Positions 25,338-36,684 of a DNA stretch of 64,000 nucleotides are shown here, piece after piece (the first letter of the stretch is position 1; the number at the start of each line of letters is the position of its first letter). The notes below the pieces were generated by a model. That model did not search any database. It was not told where the DNA came from and saw only the letters and a program-made list of their open reading frames with translations. The DNA comes from Blastocystis sp. Blastoise (taxonomy: Eukaryota; Sar; Bigyra; Opalinata; Blastocystidae). Location of the stretch: positions 1,699,501 through 1,763,500 of the forward strand of contig JBBPEB010000015.1 of NCBI GenBank assembly GCA_039096225.1, given 5' to 3'. Both the position numbers and the translations under genes were made by a program.

Positions 25338-25684
25338 CTAGATATCAACAAGATTAACAAAATACACATATATCTTTTTATTGTTTTTTTATTATTATTT
25401 AGGGTGGATTTAGTTGAAATTATTTTTATGAATATTTATAGTTTTAGTTAAAAATTAAATTATTTTTTTTTATTCTTTTTAGTATTAATATATACTTAAA
25501 ATAAGTTTAAAATGTTAAAGAAAGATTTGTAAAAAATAAACAAATAAAAATATATTAGTTAATTGAAAACATCTTATAAAATTATTAAATACTGTAAATA
25601 TATTATTATAAAAACAATCAATTATAAATGGCTTCTATACAAAATAGAGAGTTATATATATATGTAACTAATTATGTAGAAATA
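25338..25684. other. Intergenic between convergent genes
   Basis: 347 AT-rich bases between the F-BAR stop and the 3' end of the first BTB-TLDc gene. Nothing recognised. Confidence 0.5.
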
Positions 25685-27273
25685 TTAGACTCTTCCCCAG
25701 ACTTCATAATCTTCTACTTTAAAGTTATTTAGACAATCATCATCATTAGTATTTACAAATAATGATGATTTTTGAGGAGTATAATAATGTGTGAATGAAT
25801 ACGCCCTTACCCATGAATCTGTATTATAATGACAATCATCTTTAATGGCAATATCACTCCATTCACATTCATATCCACCACCAAAAGAAGGCCCAAAAGA
25901 AGAATTACAATATATCCCATAACCATCACCATTATGTAGATATTTAGTAGGAGGAATATTATATTCATTACTTAATGTAAATAGAAACTCTTTTGAATAT
26001 GAAATCCACCCTATGTATGCTTATGTCAAAAATACTATAAAAATACACTAATATACTTCCACTATTCTTCCATGAAACATTTGTATATCCTCCAAATATA
26101 TTAATATGAATATTATGACCTATATGTTTGATTAAAGTTACTGTTTCTCCTTTGTTATCACAATATCTATGAAATTCACTTGAAGAATAATCATGCTCAC
26201 TTGCTCTTTATATATAATAGTAATAATAAAAAATTAAAATTATACCTAAATAATAATTTCCATTTCTTTTCTTTACCAAGCCAATTCACTAATGGAGTTT
26301 CATAATATTTCTTATTAATAATCTTTGAATCTGCGAATACAATTGGCTTTCCATTCATATCTATTTTAAGAGCTTCTTTTCCTTCAACACCAAATAGACT
26401 ATACATTTCATTCTCTAATACTTTGTTATTCATAATTTCATTATTTTTATCATCAATAAAAAGACATTCATTACGTGCAAAATAATCAATATAATCATCA
26501 TATTTATAATTCATCTTCATAAACCTTTCATTGTTTTCTTCATCATAATCTACATATCCACTACCATATTCATTAATAATCTTAGTCCATAATCCATTCT
26601 TCTTTAAATAGCTAGTTAATACATCATCTTTCTTATCATTTATATAAAGAACAACATCATCATCTTCTTTATATTTCTTAATAGTATAATCTCTTCTATA
26701 ATAAGTTTTCATTAATTCTTCAGGAATAGGTAAATTACAATATTCAAATAAATCTAATAATTCAAGTTGATCACCTAGTTTTAACTTATCAACATTCATT
26801 TTCTTATTCATTAAAGAATCAATTAATAAAGGAGCTACTGTTTCATCGCCATGATAATCTAAATAAATAGTACCATCAACAGTCTTTATATCCTCTTGAG
26901 AATATTCATAAAGAAAACTACCTACTAAACTATTTGTTATTCTTTTAGGAAGAGAATAAACTGGACCATTACTTGTGAATCGAATATAATCAATTCCATT
27001 ATCATTATTATTCATATTTAAATCATTTTTACTCAGAAAAGAAGATTCTTGGATAATTATACTTGGATCATCACCATTCTTATCATTCATTGCTTCACAA
27101 TTTCTTGTTAATCGATTCACTAACTCATTTATAGACTCACCTGAATGAATACAGAAACTTATTGACTTACTTAAAATACCAATCAAATCACCAATCAGTC
27201 TTTCAAAATGAATTACATCCTTCTGAATATCGGCCATCTTATCAACATCAAATTCTACCTTCTCTTTCACCAT
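25685..27273 (-). CDS. BTB(T1-like)-TLDc protein, copy A
   Basis: Three exons (27273-26246, 26205-26057, 26010-25685) encode 500 residues. An N-terminal helical region (about 1-60) is followed by a BTB fold of the T1/KCTD-like type near 110-200 (SFLYEYSQEDIKTVDGTIYL, LLIDSLMNKK, LLDLFEYCNLPIPEEL). After a charged middle, a TLDc-type domain fills about 340-500 (SSSEFHRYCDNKGETVTLIK, FGGYTNVSW, FLFTLSN, FGPSFGGGYE, FKVEDYEVWG). Related BTB-TLDc proteins are multigene families in some protists. TLDc domains elsewhere are linked to oxidative-stress response and V-ATPase regulation, but no function is proven for this architecture. It is the tandem paralogue of the gene at 28886-30709 and shares both intron positions and phases. 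Confidence 0.82.
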
Positions 27274-28885
27274 TTTCTAAAATGTAAGAAATAAAATAAA
27301 AATGAAAACTTTTCAAAAGCTATTTTTCTATCTTATATAGAGAAACTTATTTCTCTAATTCAAAATTCTAGTTAAAAAACTGAATGAAAACAAATTTTTT
27401 TATGTCTTAAAATTTAATAATAATCGTAAATATTTATAAAAGAAAAGGTTTTAATGAATTCACGATTATTTTTCATTTAATGAGTTTAATTTCAAAATAA
27501 ATATGGATTTCCATTTTTTTTGATAATTTTTTTTATATTTCTTTATTATTCATTTAATATTCATTTACAAAAATAATTATTATACTAAATTAAGTTTAAA
27601 TTTTATGATCTATAGTACTATCATTAAATTATTAAAAATACAAGAAGAGTGATATTTTTTATTACGTTAACAATAATAATACGTTAATTTGATATTGATT
27701 ATTAACAGAAAACATTCTGAATATTAGCATTTTCTTTTAATTACGATTAAATACTATTCTAGATTTACATTTTTATTTTAAATTCTCACAATACTCTATA
27801 TTTTGCGCATTTCTCTATATCATTATTACTTAGATACTCATGGTTTATATAAAATACATATCCAAGGGATGAATATGTTGTTTCTTTTTATAATCTTGCC
27901 CAATTGTTGATTATTTTTCTGTTTAGATATATGTTCTATATATATGTCATATCTACAATTATTTCTTTATTCAATGAATATATCTCATTTCATTTTACTC
28001 AGTATCGTCTTGGGCTATTTCAAAATTCGTCCTCTTTTCTCTTCGCATTCTAACTTTGAAAAATTAATAATTATGTTATATATAGAAATAAAAATTACTG
28101 TTATTTAAATTATTAATTTTAACCTTCCAAAAAGTTATATCAAATGTTACATTATATATTATTTTCATTAATATATTACTATTATTTTTTTTATTATTTT
28201 CATCAATATATAATTATCATAATAATTAATTTATTGTATTTATTAGTATGAAAATAAAAATAATCATAAAATATAATCAGTTCCTTCTTGAATATTGTAT
28301 TTTTTGTCATGTTACAATTATCCCCAAAATTTGTGACATTTTTCATAGTGTACTTTTTTTATTATATGAGTTAATTCAACATGAATGTGTCTGAAAGTGG
28401 AGTCAGTTATTATCAAGGTAACTGTCTTGAAAAAGAGAAGAGCCTATGATACTCGTATATATGTTTATAAGCAGCAAAAACATGTTATAATTTATATAAC
28501 TAAATATTATAAATATTTATTATTAATATAGTATACTCATATATTATGTTAAGCTTAAAATAATTATATTAATTTTGTAAAGAGTAGTGAAAGTAATATA
28601 GAAAAGTATCAATTATATGTTAAAACAAAACTAATCTCGATAGAGTTTATAATAAGAGAAATTAAAACAATAATTTGGAACTATAATTTTTAATAATACT
28701 AATTTTATATAATATTGTTTAGAAAAGAATAAATGAATTTTTATAGAAATAAAAATATTTAAAAAAGTAATAAAAACATCTAAATTAATTTATTATTTAT
28801 TCAAATAAATAAATATAATTTAAACATAAAATTTATAAAAAATTGAACGATATATAATACATGAATATTAAAAGTAGTTTTCATT
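27274..28885. other. Intergenic 1.6 kb between BTB-TLDc paralogues
   Basis: Longest gene-free stretch in the window apart from transposon flanks. AT-rich throughout, with no open frames, inverted repeats or recognisable relic of a third paralogue. It should hold the promoter of copy A and the 3' end of copy B. Confidence 0.5.
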
Positions 28886-30709
28886 TTAATTACATTTTCC
28901 CCATACTTCATAATCAGCTACTTTGAAATTATTAGTAGAATTAGAATCACTTGTATTTACAAATAAACTATTCTTTTCCTTAGTAGAAACACATGAAAAT
29001 GATTGAAAATTTGTTCTTGAATACTTTAGATCACATTGATCAACAATAGCTATATCGTTTCCTTCACCAAATGTTGGACCATAGTTTATATTACGATATA
29101 TGCCACGATTTCTGTTACTAGAGGAATAATCATATTTAGTAGGAGGAATACCATGTTCATTACTTAATGTAAATAAAAATTCTTTAGAATAATGTTTATA
29201 ACCTATATGAATTTTAAAATATATATAAATATATATTGGTTATTAAAATATATATATATAATTATTAAAATAATATATATATATATACATAAATATACAC
29301 GATTATTAAATAAATAAACATATAAATAAATAAATATATACCCCCTTTGCTTTCCCAACTTTGATCTGTATATCCTCCAAATATATTAATATGACCATAA
29401 TGTCCTATATGTTTGATAATAGTTACAGTTTCTCCTTGATTATCGCAATATCTATGGAATTCACTTGCAGAATAATGATTTTCACTTGCTCTATATATAA
29501 TAAATATATTGAATTAATGAAAATAATGTAATAAACAACAATTAATATATATAATTAGTAAAATAGATCAAAGAAAAATTCAATACATAAATAACAATAA
29601 TAGAATAATCTAAAAACTAAAAATTCCATAAATAAAATAATAAATACATACCTAAATAATAATTTCCATTTCTTTTCCTTACCAAGCCATTTTTGTAATT
29701 GAAAATCCATCTGTTTATTATTAAGAATAATCGATGAATTCGCAAACTGTTGTTCCATTGTTAAACATAAATAAACTTCATTTGCTCCTTCAGTATCAAA
29801 TAATTCATACATTTCATTCATTAATAATTCATTATCAATATTATTCATATCATTCTCATCTATATCAATACAATTATTATTTATATATTGATTAATATAA
29901 TTCATATATGTATAATCTTTCTTTATATATAAATAATCATATGATGAATTATAATCAACTAGTCCATGATTATAATTCATTATATATCTTTCCCATAAAT
30001 CATTCTTTATTAAATAATTACTAATTTCTTGATCATCTTTATTATTAATAATCATCTTTACTTGATCTCCCATATTATACTTCTTCTCTTTTGTATTCTG
30101 TCGCTCTTTTACAAGACATAATAATGGATGAAGGGGTATTTCACAAAACTCAAATAAATCTATTAATTCTAATTGTTGTTCATAACTTAAATCATCTAAT
30201 TTGATTTCTTTATTATTCAAATAATCTATTAAATAATATGAATAATCACAATTTTCACGATAATCAAGGAAAATGCATCCATCTAATGATAAATAATCTG
30301 GTTTACTTTCCTCATATATAAATGAACCTTCAATACTATCTAATACAGCTTGTGATATCATAAATGTCACAGAAGAATTTGAAAAATTGATCTTTATTGC
30401 CTTAGTATCTTCATATTCATAATTATCATTATTTTCAGAATACTCTGGCAGTTCATACTCATTGTTATTCTTTTGATCGGAGTGTTTTGTTTTTTGATCG
30501 TTGAAATAAGAAAGGTAATTGAATTCACCTGTATCATTGTGATTAAATGATTTCTTCAGGATATCATTTATGCAGCCAGATGAGCAAGAACATACGTTGA
30601 TGGCTCTTTGAATGGCATTCATCATATTTGTTAGCTGTTCTTCTATCATATTAATTTCTGTAGACGAAATAATAGAGTGATCAGTCTTAGGAATATCTAT
30701 GAAGTTCAT
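28886..30709 (-). CDS. BTB(T1-like)-TLDc protein, copy B
   Basis: Three exons (30709-29652, 29490-29342, 29202-28886) encode 507 residues. Domain order matches copy A: a helical, Cys-containing N-terminus (INVCSCSSGCI), a BTB/T1-like fold (SFIYEESKPDYLSLDGCIFL, LIDYLNNKEI, LIDLFEFCEIPLHPLL), a charged middle, and a TLDc-type domain (SASEFHRYCDNQGETVTIIK, FGGYTDQSW, FLFTLSNE, YGPTFGEGND, FKVADYEVWG). Exon 2 is 149 nt in both copies, and the introns lie at homologous codons (after KKWKLLFR and after the W.(S/N)(K/S)G block). This proves tandem duplication rather than convergence. The middle regions have diverged strongly. Confidence 0.82.
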
Positions 30710-31508
30710 TTTCTTTCTTTACAATATGAATACTTAAAGAATAATTTAACTAGAATTCTAAAATTGTAAAAGATAGTTTTTTCCAGATATTCCATTTATT
30801 CTTGATTATATAAAAGAAATTGAGTGTTTTTTCATTTTATTCATAAAAGAATATTTGTTTTGTTATTGATGTCGTTTTATAACTAAATATTAGGATACAT
30901 GAAAGATAGCGTTCATATACTATCTATGAATGGAGTGACCAATAGTGGATTAAAAAGAAATATCAAAAACTAAGAAATTGTTGTTGTTAAAAAAATAGAT
31001 TATGCACTTTTTAAGAGAATATCATGTGCTATTATATATAAAAGGAAGCAAGAATTATGAAATATAGAGAATTCATAAATAATACTAAAAAAAATGTATA
31101 AATTAAAAAAAAAAGACTTGTAAAAAAGAAAATCAATAGAGACTTTGTGTAGATAACAATGAAAAGAATATAAAAAGAACAAAGATAGAAATAGTAGAAC
31201 AAAAATAGAAAAAATATTATATAAATATATATAAATAGATAATAATTGAACAGAATATATAGATAGTGTTTTAATGAAAAAAAAAACACTAAAAATATGT
31301 TACTAGACAAGAAAAAGAATAATAAATTATAAAAAAAAAATATGTTTTATAAAATTAAAAAAAATAAAAACATATTGAAACAATGTATAAGTATTTAATA
31401 AATACAAATATATAATATAATAAAAAAAAAGAATGTTAATAAATATAAGAAAAAATATATATATCATAAAAAATAGAAAATAGATACAAATAAAAAAGAA
31501 GAGAATGT
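30710..31508. other. Intergenic, A-rich 3' flank of GT49 gene
   Basis: 799 bases between minus-strand genes. From about 31,000 the plus strand is almost pure A with some G, equal to a U-rich 3' untranslated region of the GT49 gene on the minus strand. Several hydrophobic minus-strand open frames here are by-products. A CCAAT box lies near 30,940, upstream of BTB-TLDc copy B. Confidence 0.45.
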
Positions 31509-33439
31509 TTAGCATTTTCTAATAACAGAATGATCCGGTTTTGTATATAGATCCGCAAGGAATGACTCAAATAGATCCTTCATAGTTACATTATGACCAC
31601 GATTTGCAAATAATGTATTCACATAATTAGTTTGATATTTTGTTCTATAATAATAGTTGTAAAATTATTAAGATATAATAATCATAATAGTGTTATAATA
31701 TTATTAAGATATAATAATAATAATAATAATAGTTGTAATAAACATAATGATAGTTATAATAATAATAATAATAACTATTCTATACCTAGGATGAGGAACA
31801 TCAATAGCAAATGCCTTTGTAAGTACAGTAAAGTTATAACCGGAATAACGGAGTAATTCCAGCCATTGAACTTTATTATAACCATAATCAACAAATCGTT
31901 CATCGAATAAAGGTAAATCTTTATGTTTACGAACAACTACATATGGTTCTTGTCGTTCACCTCTAAAACATTTAACTTGAGTCACTAAAGGAGTATACGA
32001 CATATTATACCAAGCAGGGAAATAATAATTCTATACATATATATAATAATAAAATAAATAAAGAATCAACAAAAATAATCATTTTCATAAATACACAAAA
32101 AAAAGTATTCAAGTATTATATATATATATATACATGTAAACGATGACCTGGTCTAAATATTTGACATTCCGTGGCATTCATACAATCAAGTAAATCTGGT
32201 TTAGTTGAAGGAACTATAGCATCTACTCTATAATAAATATAATGATAATAAAAAATAAAAGTATAATAAATAAATATAATAAAAATATAATAAAAAATAA
32301 AAATAAAAATATAAATATAATAATAAATATAATAAAATAATAAAAAAATAAAAAAATATATATAATAAACATAATAATAAATATATAAATATACAATTCA
32401 GCACAGGTAGCAAAAGATTTACATTGTTTTTTAATAGTAGGATATTCAAATGCAGGGACAATAATAGCACTCTTTTTATCTTCTAATAAACTAAAAGGTA
32501 ATTCATTCAAGGAATCATATAAATTATCTATAAATATATTTAAAATATTAAAAAAAAATATACCATAAAAAAAAAATAAGAAAATATATATATAATGATA
32601 AAAAAAAACTATTTAAAATATTAACAAAAAAATATATATATAATGATACAAATAAAATAAACAAATAATAACAATAACATATATATATCAATATACAAGA
32701 AGGCCACATATCCATATCTGTTAACCAGAAATGACTAGTTTTACAATGTTGAATAGCTTTATTTCTTAACATATTAATAGGATAAGAAGAATAATTAGCG
32801 CCAACAATAATTTCATATTGAAGACGTTCAGGATAATTATTAGCCATTAATTCATTTATTAATTTATCATATGAACTTTGAGCAACATAAATAGAAACCG
32901 AAAACATACTATTTATTATATTAATATATATATATATAATTAACATTAAATAATATACCTTGGCCAACGTTTTAACAAATAAGGGAAATATACAACTCGC
33001 TGAGCACTAAAACATATATATAAGAAATAAGAAAAATTGTATACATAAAAAATTTGATTAAAAAGTCTATTTTATATCAATTAAACAAAAAAAACAAAAA
33101 AAAGTACAAAAAAAGAGAGTTTATTTTATAATAAATATAGAATAGAAACAAGAAACAAGCTACATACGACGTTTGAGTAACAAATGTGAAATCAAAACTC
33201 ACTTTAAGTGAGGGATTTGTAATTTGATTGACTCTCTATAAATAAAGATAATTGGATACAAATAAAATGAATCATAAATATATAGAGCATCATACTCCAT
33301 ATCCAGAATGTGTACGAATTGTCGGGTACACAATTAAAATTCCTGTCATACTACAGTCTGCATAATTATAAATTGAATGAAGATACACCATCAGAAACAT
33401 CGATGTTAGCATCAAAACTATATATGTAAATAATCTCAT
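31509..33439 (-). CDS. GT49 family glycosyltransferase (LARGE/B4GAT1-like)
   Basis: Type II Golgi-type membrane glycosyltransferase. Eight exons: 33439-33296, 33235-33168, 33006-32959, 32908-32697, 32527-32395, 32227-32134, 32030-31786, 31644-31509; 359 residues. An N-terminal signal anchor (FTYIVLMLTSMFLMVYLH, about 4-21) precedes the catalytic domain. The DxD metal-binding motif is TDMDMWPS (Asp151-Asp153), after PINMLRNKAI. The C-terminal GT49 block is well kept: EPYVVVRKHKDLPLFDERF, GYNKVQWLELLRYSGYNFTV, FAIDVPHP. In animals the family adds xylose/glucuronate or N-acetylglucosamine/glucuronate to matriglycan or poly-LacNAc. The acceptor here is unknown. A pogo-like transposon sits 44 bases upstream of the ATG and has displaced the native promoter. 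Confidence 0.88.
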
Positions 33440-33482
33440 TTCTATATAATAATAATAGACAAAGAAATAATAAAATAAAGTA

Positions 33483-33610
33483 CCTGTACCAGAGTGACCT
33501 CCTGTACCAAAGTGACCCGTTTTTGTTTTGTTTCCATATTTACGGGAAAAAATATTTTTTCACTGTATTTAATAAAGATAAACATGTAAATAACATTTTT
33601 TCAATAAAAA
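33483..33610 (+). repeat. Left terminal inverted repeat of pogo-like element
   Basis: 128 bp, reverse complement of 36059-36186. Two tandem copies of a CCTGTACCARAGTGACC motif at its outer end are probable transposase-binding sites, by analogy with other long-TIR elements. Confidence 0.92.
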
Positions 33611-33653
33611 TAGTTTTTTTTCTGTTTAAAAAAGGTTTTTAAGAACAGAAATA

Positions 33654-34322
33654 CAGACGTTCTCAGGTTCTTGTGGAAAAGTGTCGGACGATAGTGGAAA
33701 AACGACTTTTTCACTATGGAAAAACTAACAAATAATAATGGAAAAATGACTTTTTCATTGTGGAAAAACGTCTATAATTTAGTGGAAAAGTGTATTTTTC
33801 TTAATATATTCATAATTAAAGACTTTAGACAAATAAAAGTGTCTTCACTCGTAATGAGAGATGTTAGTTGTGGCTTTGAAGAAAATATATAGTTTATTTT
33901 CTGAAACAAATCGAATGTGATAATTCTCTAATTCTTCATGGATCTAAAGGAATAAATATATCTTAGTTTGCTATATTTATACTCAATAAAACAGAATACA
34001 TATATATATATTTTAAAATATTCAATATTGGTCAAACTTATAAATCACGTTTTAATGGTTTATTTATAAAAATATGATATTTAAATACATGTATATTCTT
34101 TAAAATTAAAAATTACACATCATATAGAGAAAATTACCGAAATATAAGTAATAATAAATTTAAAAAAGTACACAATCAAAATACACTTTTCCACTAAATT
34201 ATAGACGTTTTTCCACAATGAAAAAGTCATTTTTCCATTATTATTTGTTAGTTTTTCCATAGTGAAAAAGTCGTTTTTCCACTATCGTCCGACACTTTTC
34301 CACAAGAACCTGAGAACGTCTG
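33654..34322. mobile_element. Nested 669 bp MITE with 145 bp inverted repeats
   Basis: Ends CAGACGTTCTCAGG...CCTGAGAACGTCTG flanked by TA on both sides (33652-33653, 34323-34324). Terminal inverted repeats 33654-33798 and 34178-34322 are 145 bp and read as perfect. The 379 bp centre has no coding potential, so the element is non-autonomous. It is inserted in the leader of the pogo-like element, so it arrived later. Each arm carries six copies of (G/A)TGGAAAA at 21-22 bp spacing. Its terminal sequence does not resemble the host element, so a different transposase must have moved it. Confidence 0.9.
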
Positions 34323-34497
34323 TAGTATAATTTTTAAAATTTTCACAAGGAAAAAACGGAAAATATATTCTAGAACTTTCTAGAATATTCTTTTTGTATT
34401 CAGTTAAAACGAATACTAACTGGCTTTATCTAATTGTTTTCATATTTTATTCATAATTATTTTATTATTGTTTTTTTTTAAATAAATTAATTATACG

Positions 34498-35925
34498 ATG
34501 AATATAGAAAATATATCCGAAAATGATAATACTACTAGTATTCCCCTTCCTGATCTTGATATTCTTGATTCTAATTTAACCCTAAATCAAGTTCTGAATC
34601 ATCCTGAAGTTGAGAAAGAAAGAAGTCCTAGAAAGAAGTCCTGTGCTATAAGAAAAGTGTTTAATGGAAAGAATGGTATGAAGAAATTATCCTTATCTAG
34701 TATTAGTGCTATCACTAAAGTGTCTCCGTCTACAATAAAACGTTCTGAAAAGAAACTGAATGAAGATGTATCACTTAATAATCGTGATAATCAACATGTT
34801 CTTAATGAAAATGAAGAAGTAGAAATAATAGAATGGATTAAGTCACAAATTAATGTGAATAACTGTCCTTCGAAGAATGAAATAGCTGAAGAAATACGTA
34901 AGAGATCAATTGAAAGGTGTCGAAACGGTATTGGATGTATGATTACTGTATCAGAAGGGTATGTAAGGAAGCTGCTTAAGAAGAATAATATTCTATTGAA
35001 AAGACCGCTAACAAATTATGAAGAAAAAGCTAGACCAACAAAGAAAGATGCGAAGATACTGTATAGGAACATTCATTATGTAATAAACAAAAGAAAAATC
35101 AAAACTTCTCTTATATTCAACATGGATGAGTCATGGGTTACTCCTGGTGATAAAAGATCAAGAGTTACTGTTGCAGTTGATAATGATCACTTACCAATAA
35201 CAAAACAAGGTACTAGTGTTACTCATACAACACTAATTGGTTGTATTTGTGCTGATGGTACTGCAGTTCCTTCCTCTTATGTTGTTGATCGAGATACTTA
35301 TAATATTAAAGAAATAGATAAGCAAAATCTGTCCTATATAAAAGTATGGTCTGCTAAGTCTGGATGGATAAATACACATGTGTTATACTCATGGATTCAA
35401 GATATTTTTCTTCCATATGTTAATAAAAAGAGAAAAGATATGAATCTTGATAGTACTAATGATTATTGTCTACTTATTCTTGATGCTCATACAACACGTA
35501 ATGATACTGATTTTCTTCGTCTATGTGAAAATAACCGTATTGATGTTATTGTACTTCCTAAAAATACTACTAGTGTCTTTCAACCGCTTGATTTAGTTAT
35601 ATACAATGTTTATAAATCAAAATTTAGAAGATATTATAAAACAACTAATCGATATTCGTTATTAGCAGCATCTGAAGATGCTTTTAGTGAAGCTTTTACA
35701 AGAAGAAACATTTTAAGTGCATGGCAAGCTTCGAGACTTCTTATTGATGATGAGAATGAGTTTATCAAGGATTTTGATGATCGTCCCCGTAGTAAAGTAA
35801 CTAGAAAATCATCTAAAGTGTCAAATAAAATCTTAACTAATATCAATAGAGAAATGATGGAGGATGAATTTAGTGATAAACTTGATAATACTGTTTCAGA
35901 AGATGAAATAATAGTTAATGAATAA
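34498..35925 (+). CDS. Pogo/Tigger-type DDE_1 transposase
   Basis: Single intronless frame of 475 residues inside the transposon. The N-terminal part (about 55-185) has two helix-turn-helix-like stretches of the pipsqueak/CENP-B class (SISAITKVSPSTIKRSEKK; EEVEIIEWIKSQI, NEIAEEIRKRSI, VSEGYVRKLLKKNNILLKR). The DDE_1 catalytic domain follows: first Asp210 in FNMDESW, second Asp329 in LILDAHTTR, and third acidic residue Asp365 in TTSVFQPLDLVIYNVYK, so a DD35D spacing. The CADGTAVPSSYVV block is also typical. The C-terminus is basic then acidic. No stop or frameshift interrupts it, so it could be functional. It lacks introns while every neighbouring gene has them, as expected for a mobile element. 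Confidence 0.93.
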   Translation: MNIENISENDNTTSIPLPDLDILDSNLTLNQVLNHPEVEKERSPRKKSCAIRKVFNGKNGMKKLSLSSISAITKVSPSTIKRSEKKLNEDVSLNNRDNQHVLNENEEVEIIEWIKSQINVNNCPSKNEIAEEIRKRSIERCRNGIGCMITVSEGYVRKLLKKNNILLKRPLTNYEEKARPTKKDAKILYRNIHYVINKRKIKTSLIFNMDESWVTPGDKRSRVTVAVDNDHLPITKQGTSVTHTTLIGCICADGTAVPSSYVVDRDTYNIKEIDKQNLSYIKVWSAKSGWINTHVLYSWIQDIFLPYVNKKRKDMNLDSTNDYCLLILDAHTTRNDTDFLRLCENNRIDVIVLPKNTTSVFQPLDLVIYNVYKSKFRRYYKTTNRYSLLAASEDAFSEAFTRRNILSAWQASRLLIDDENEFIKDFDDRPRSKVTRKSSKVSNKILTNINREMMEDEFSDKLDNTVSEDEIIVNE

Positions 35926-36058
35926 AGATATTCCTTTCTATATATATATTTTTTATTATTTTTTATATAATATATCATATATATACTTATTTTTTTATAA
36001 TTGTTATTAATTTATGTCAAAAAAAATTTTTTGTTTTGTTTTTAACAAAAAAAGACTC

Positions 36059-36186
36059 TTTTTATTGAAAAAATGTTATTTACATGTTTATCTTTATTAA
36101 ATACAGTGAAAAAATATTTTTTCCCGTAAATATGGAAACAAAACAAAAACGGGTCACTTTGGTACAGGAGGTCACTCTGGTACAGG
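36059..36186 (-). repeat. Right terminal inverted repeat of pogo-like element
   Basis: 128 bp partner of the left repeat at 33483-33610; ends ...CTCTGGTACAGG followed by TA. Confidence 0.92.
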
Positions 36187-36188
36187 TA

Positions 36189-36684
36189 CTTTAATAAAAA
36201 TTTCTCTTTTAGCACATTTATATAATCCTGGTTATTTGAAAAATATCACTCTGAAAAAAAAATGTTGTTAAGAATTCTGTTGGAAATAGCTGTTCTGGGA
36301 AATTCTTAACAGCCAGTCAATACATCTAAGATAACCATAAATATCTTTTCATTTGTTGAAAAAGCGAAAACACCAGTTTTCAGGTCATTTCTCGATTGTC
36401 CTCTATGATTTCAGGCGATATTATTAAAATTCAGAAAAATATCAGCAAAAGAAAGTTATTTGAATTGTGAGAGAACTAGTGTAGATAAAGAGAATGTTTA
36501 TGCATATATAAAGAAATCTAAGCAATTGAAAAATAAGTAACTAAATAAAATAAGAAACGAAATATCCTTCACAACATTTATTCTAATAAATGACGAAATA
36601 AGATTTAAATTAAATAGTATGTGAATATTAGCATTATAATACGATAAATGCGATATGATAGAAACAAATAGAACACAGATATTT
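36189..36684. other. Intergenic, probable displaced GT49 promoter
   Basis: 496 bases between the transposon and the end of the Mutator-derived gene. Before insertion this DNA lay directly upstream of the GT49 start. Part of it (36,250-36,420) is less AT-rich. No gene seen. Confidence 0.45.

Larger units (their letters stand above)
33481..36188 (+). mobile_element. Pogo-like Tc1/mariner-superfamily DNA transposon with nested MITE
   Basis: A 2,704 bp element (33483-36186) flanked by TA. Terminal inverted repeats of at least 128 bp (33483-33610 and 36059-36186) match without an observed mismatch. Each starts with the direct pair CCTGTACCAGAGTGACC / CCTGTACCAAAGTGACC spaced 18 bp. It carries one uninterrupted transposase frame at 34498-35925 and, in its left leader, a second element at 33654-34322. 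The inverted match continues through AAGTA outside the chosen ends, and TA also flanks that longer version, so the boundary could be 5 bp wider on each side. Perfect terminal repeats and an open transposase indicate recent insertion. Confidence 0.92.

Noticed and set aside
30990-31515. Several hydrophobic minus-strand frames
   Set aside because: By-products of T/C-rich sequence downstream of GT49; Phe, Leu, Ile and Tyr only, with no start context or splice pattern.
33477-33482. Alternative transposon boundary 5 bp further out (TA|AAGTACCTG)
   Set aside because: Equally flanked by TA and cannot be excluded; the CCTGTACC boundary was preferred because it begins exactly with the internal direct-repeat motif.
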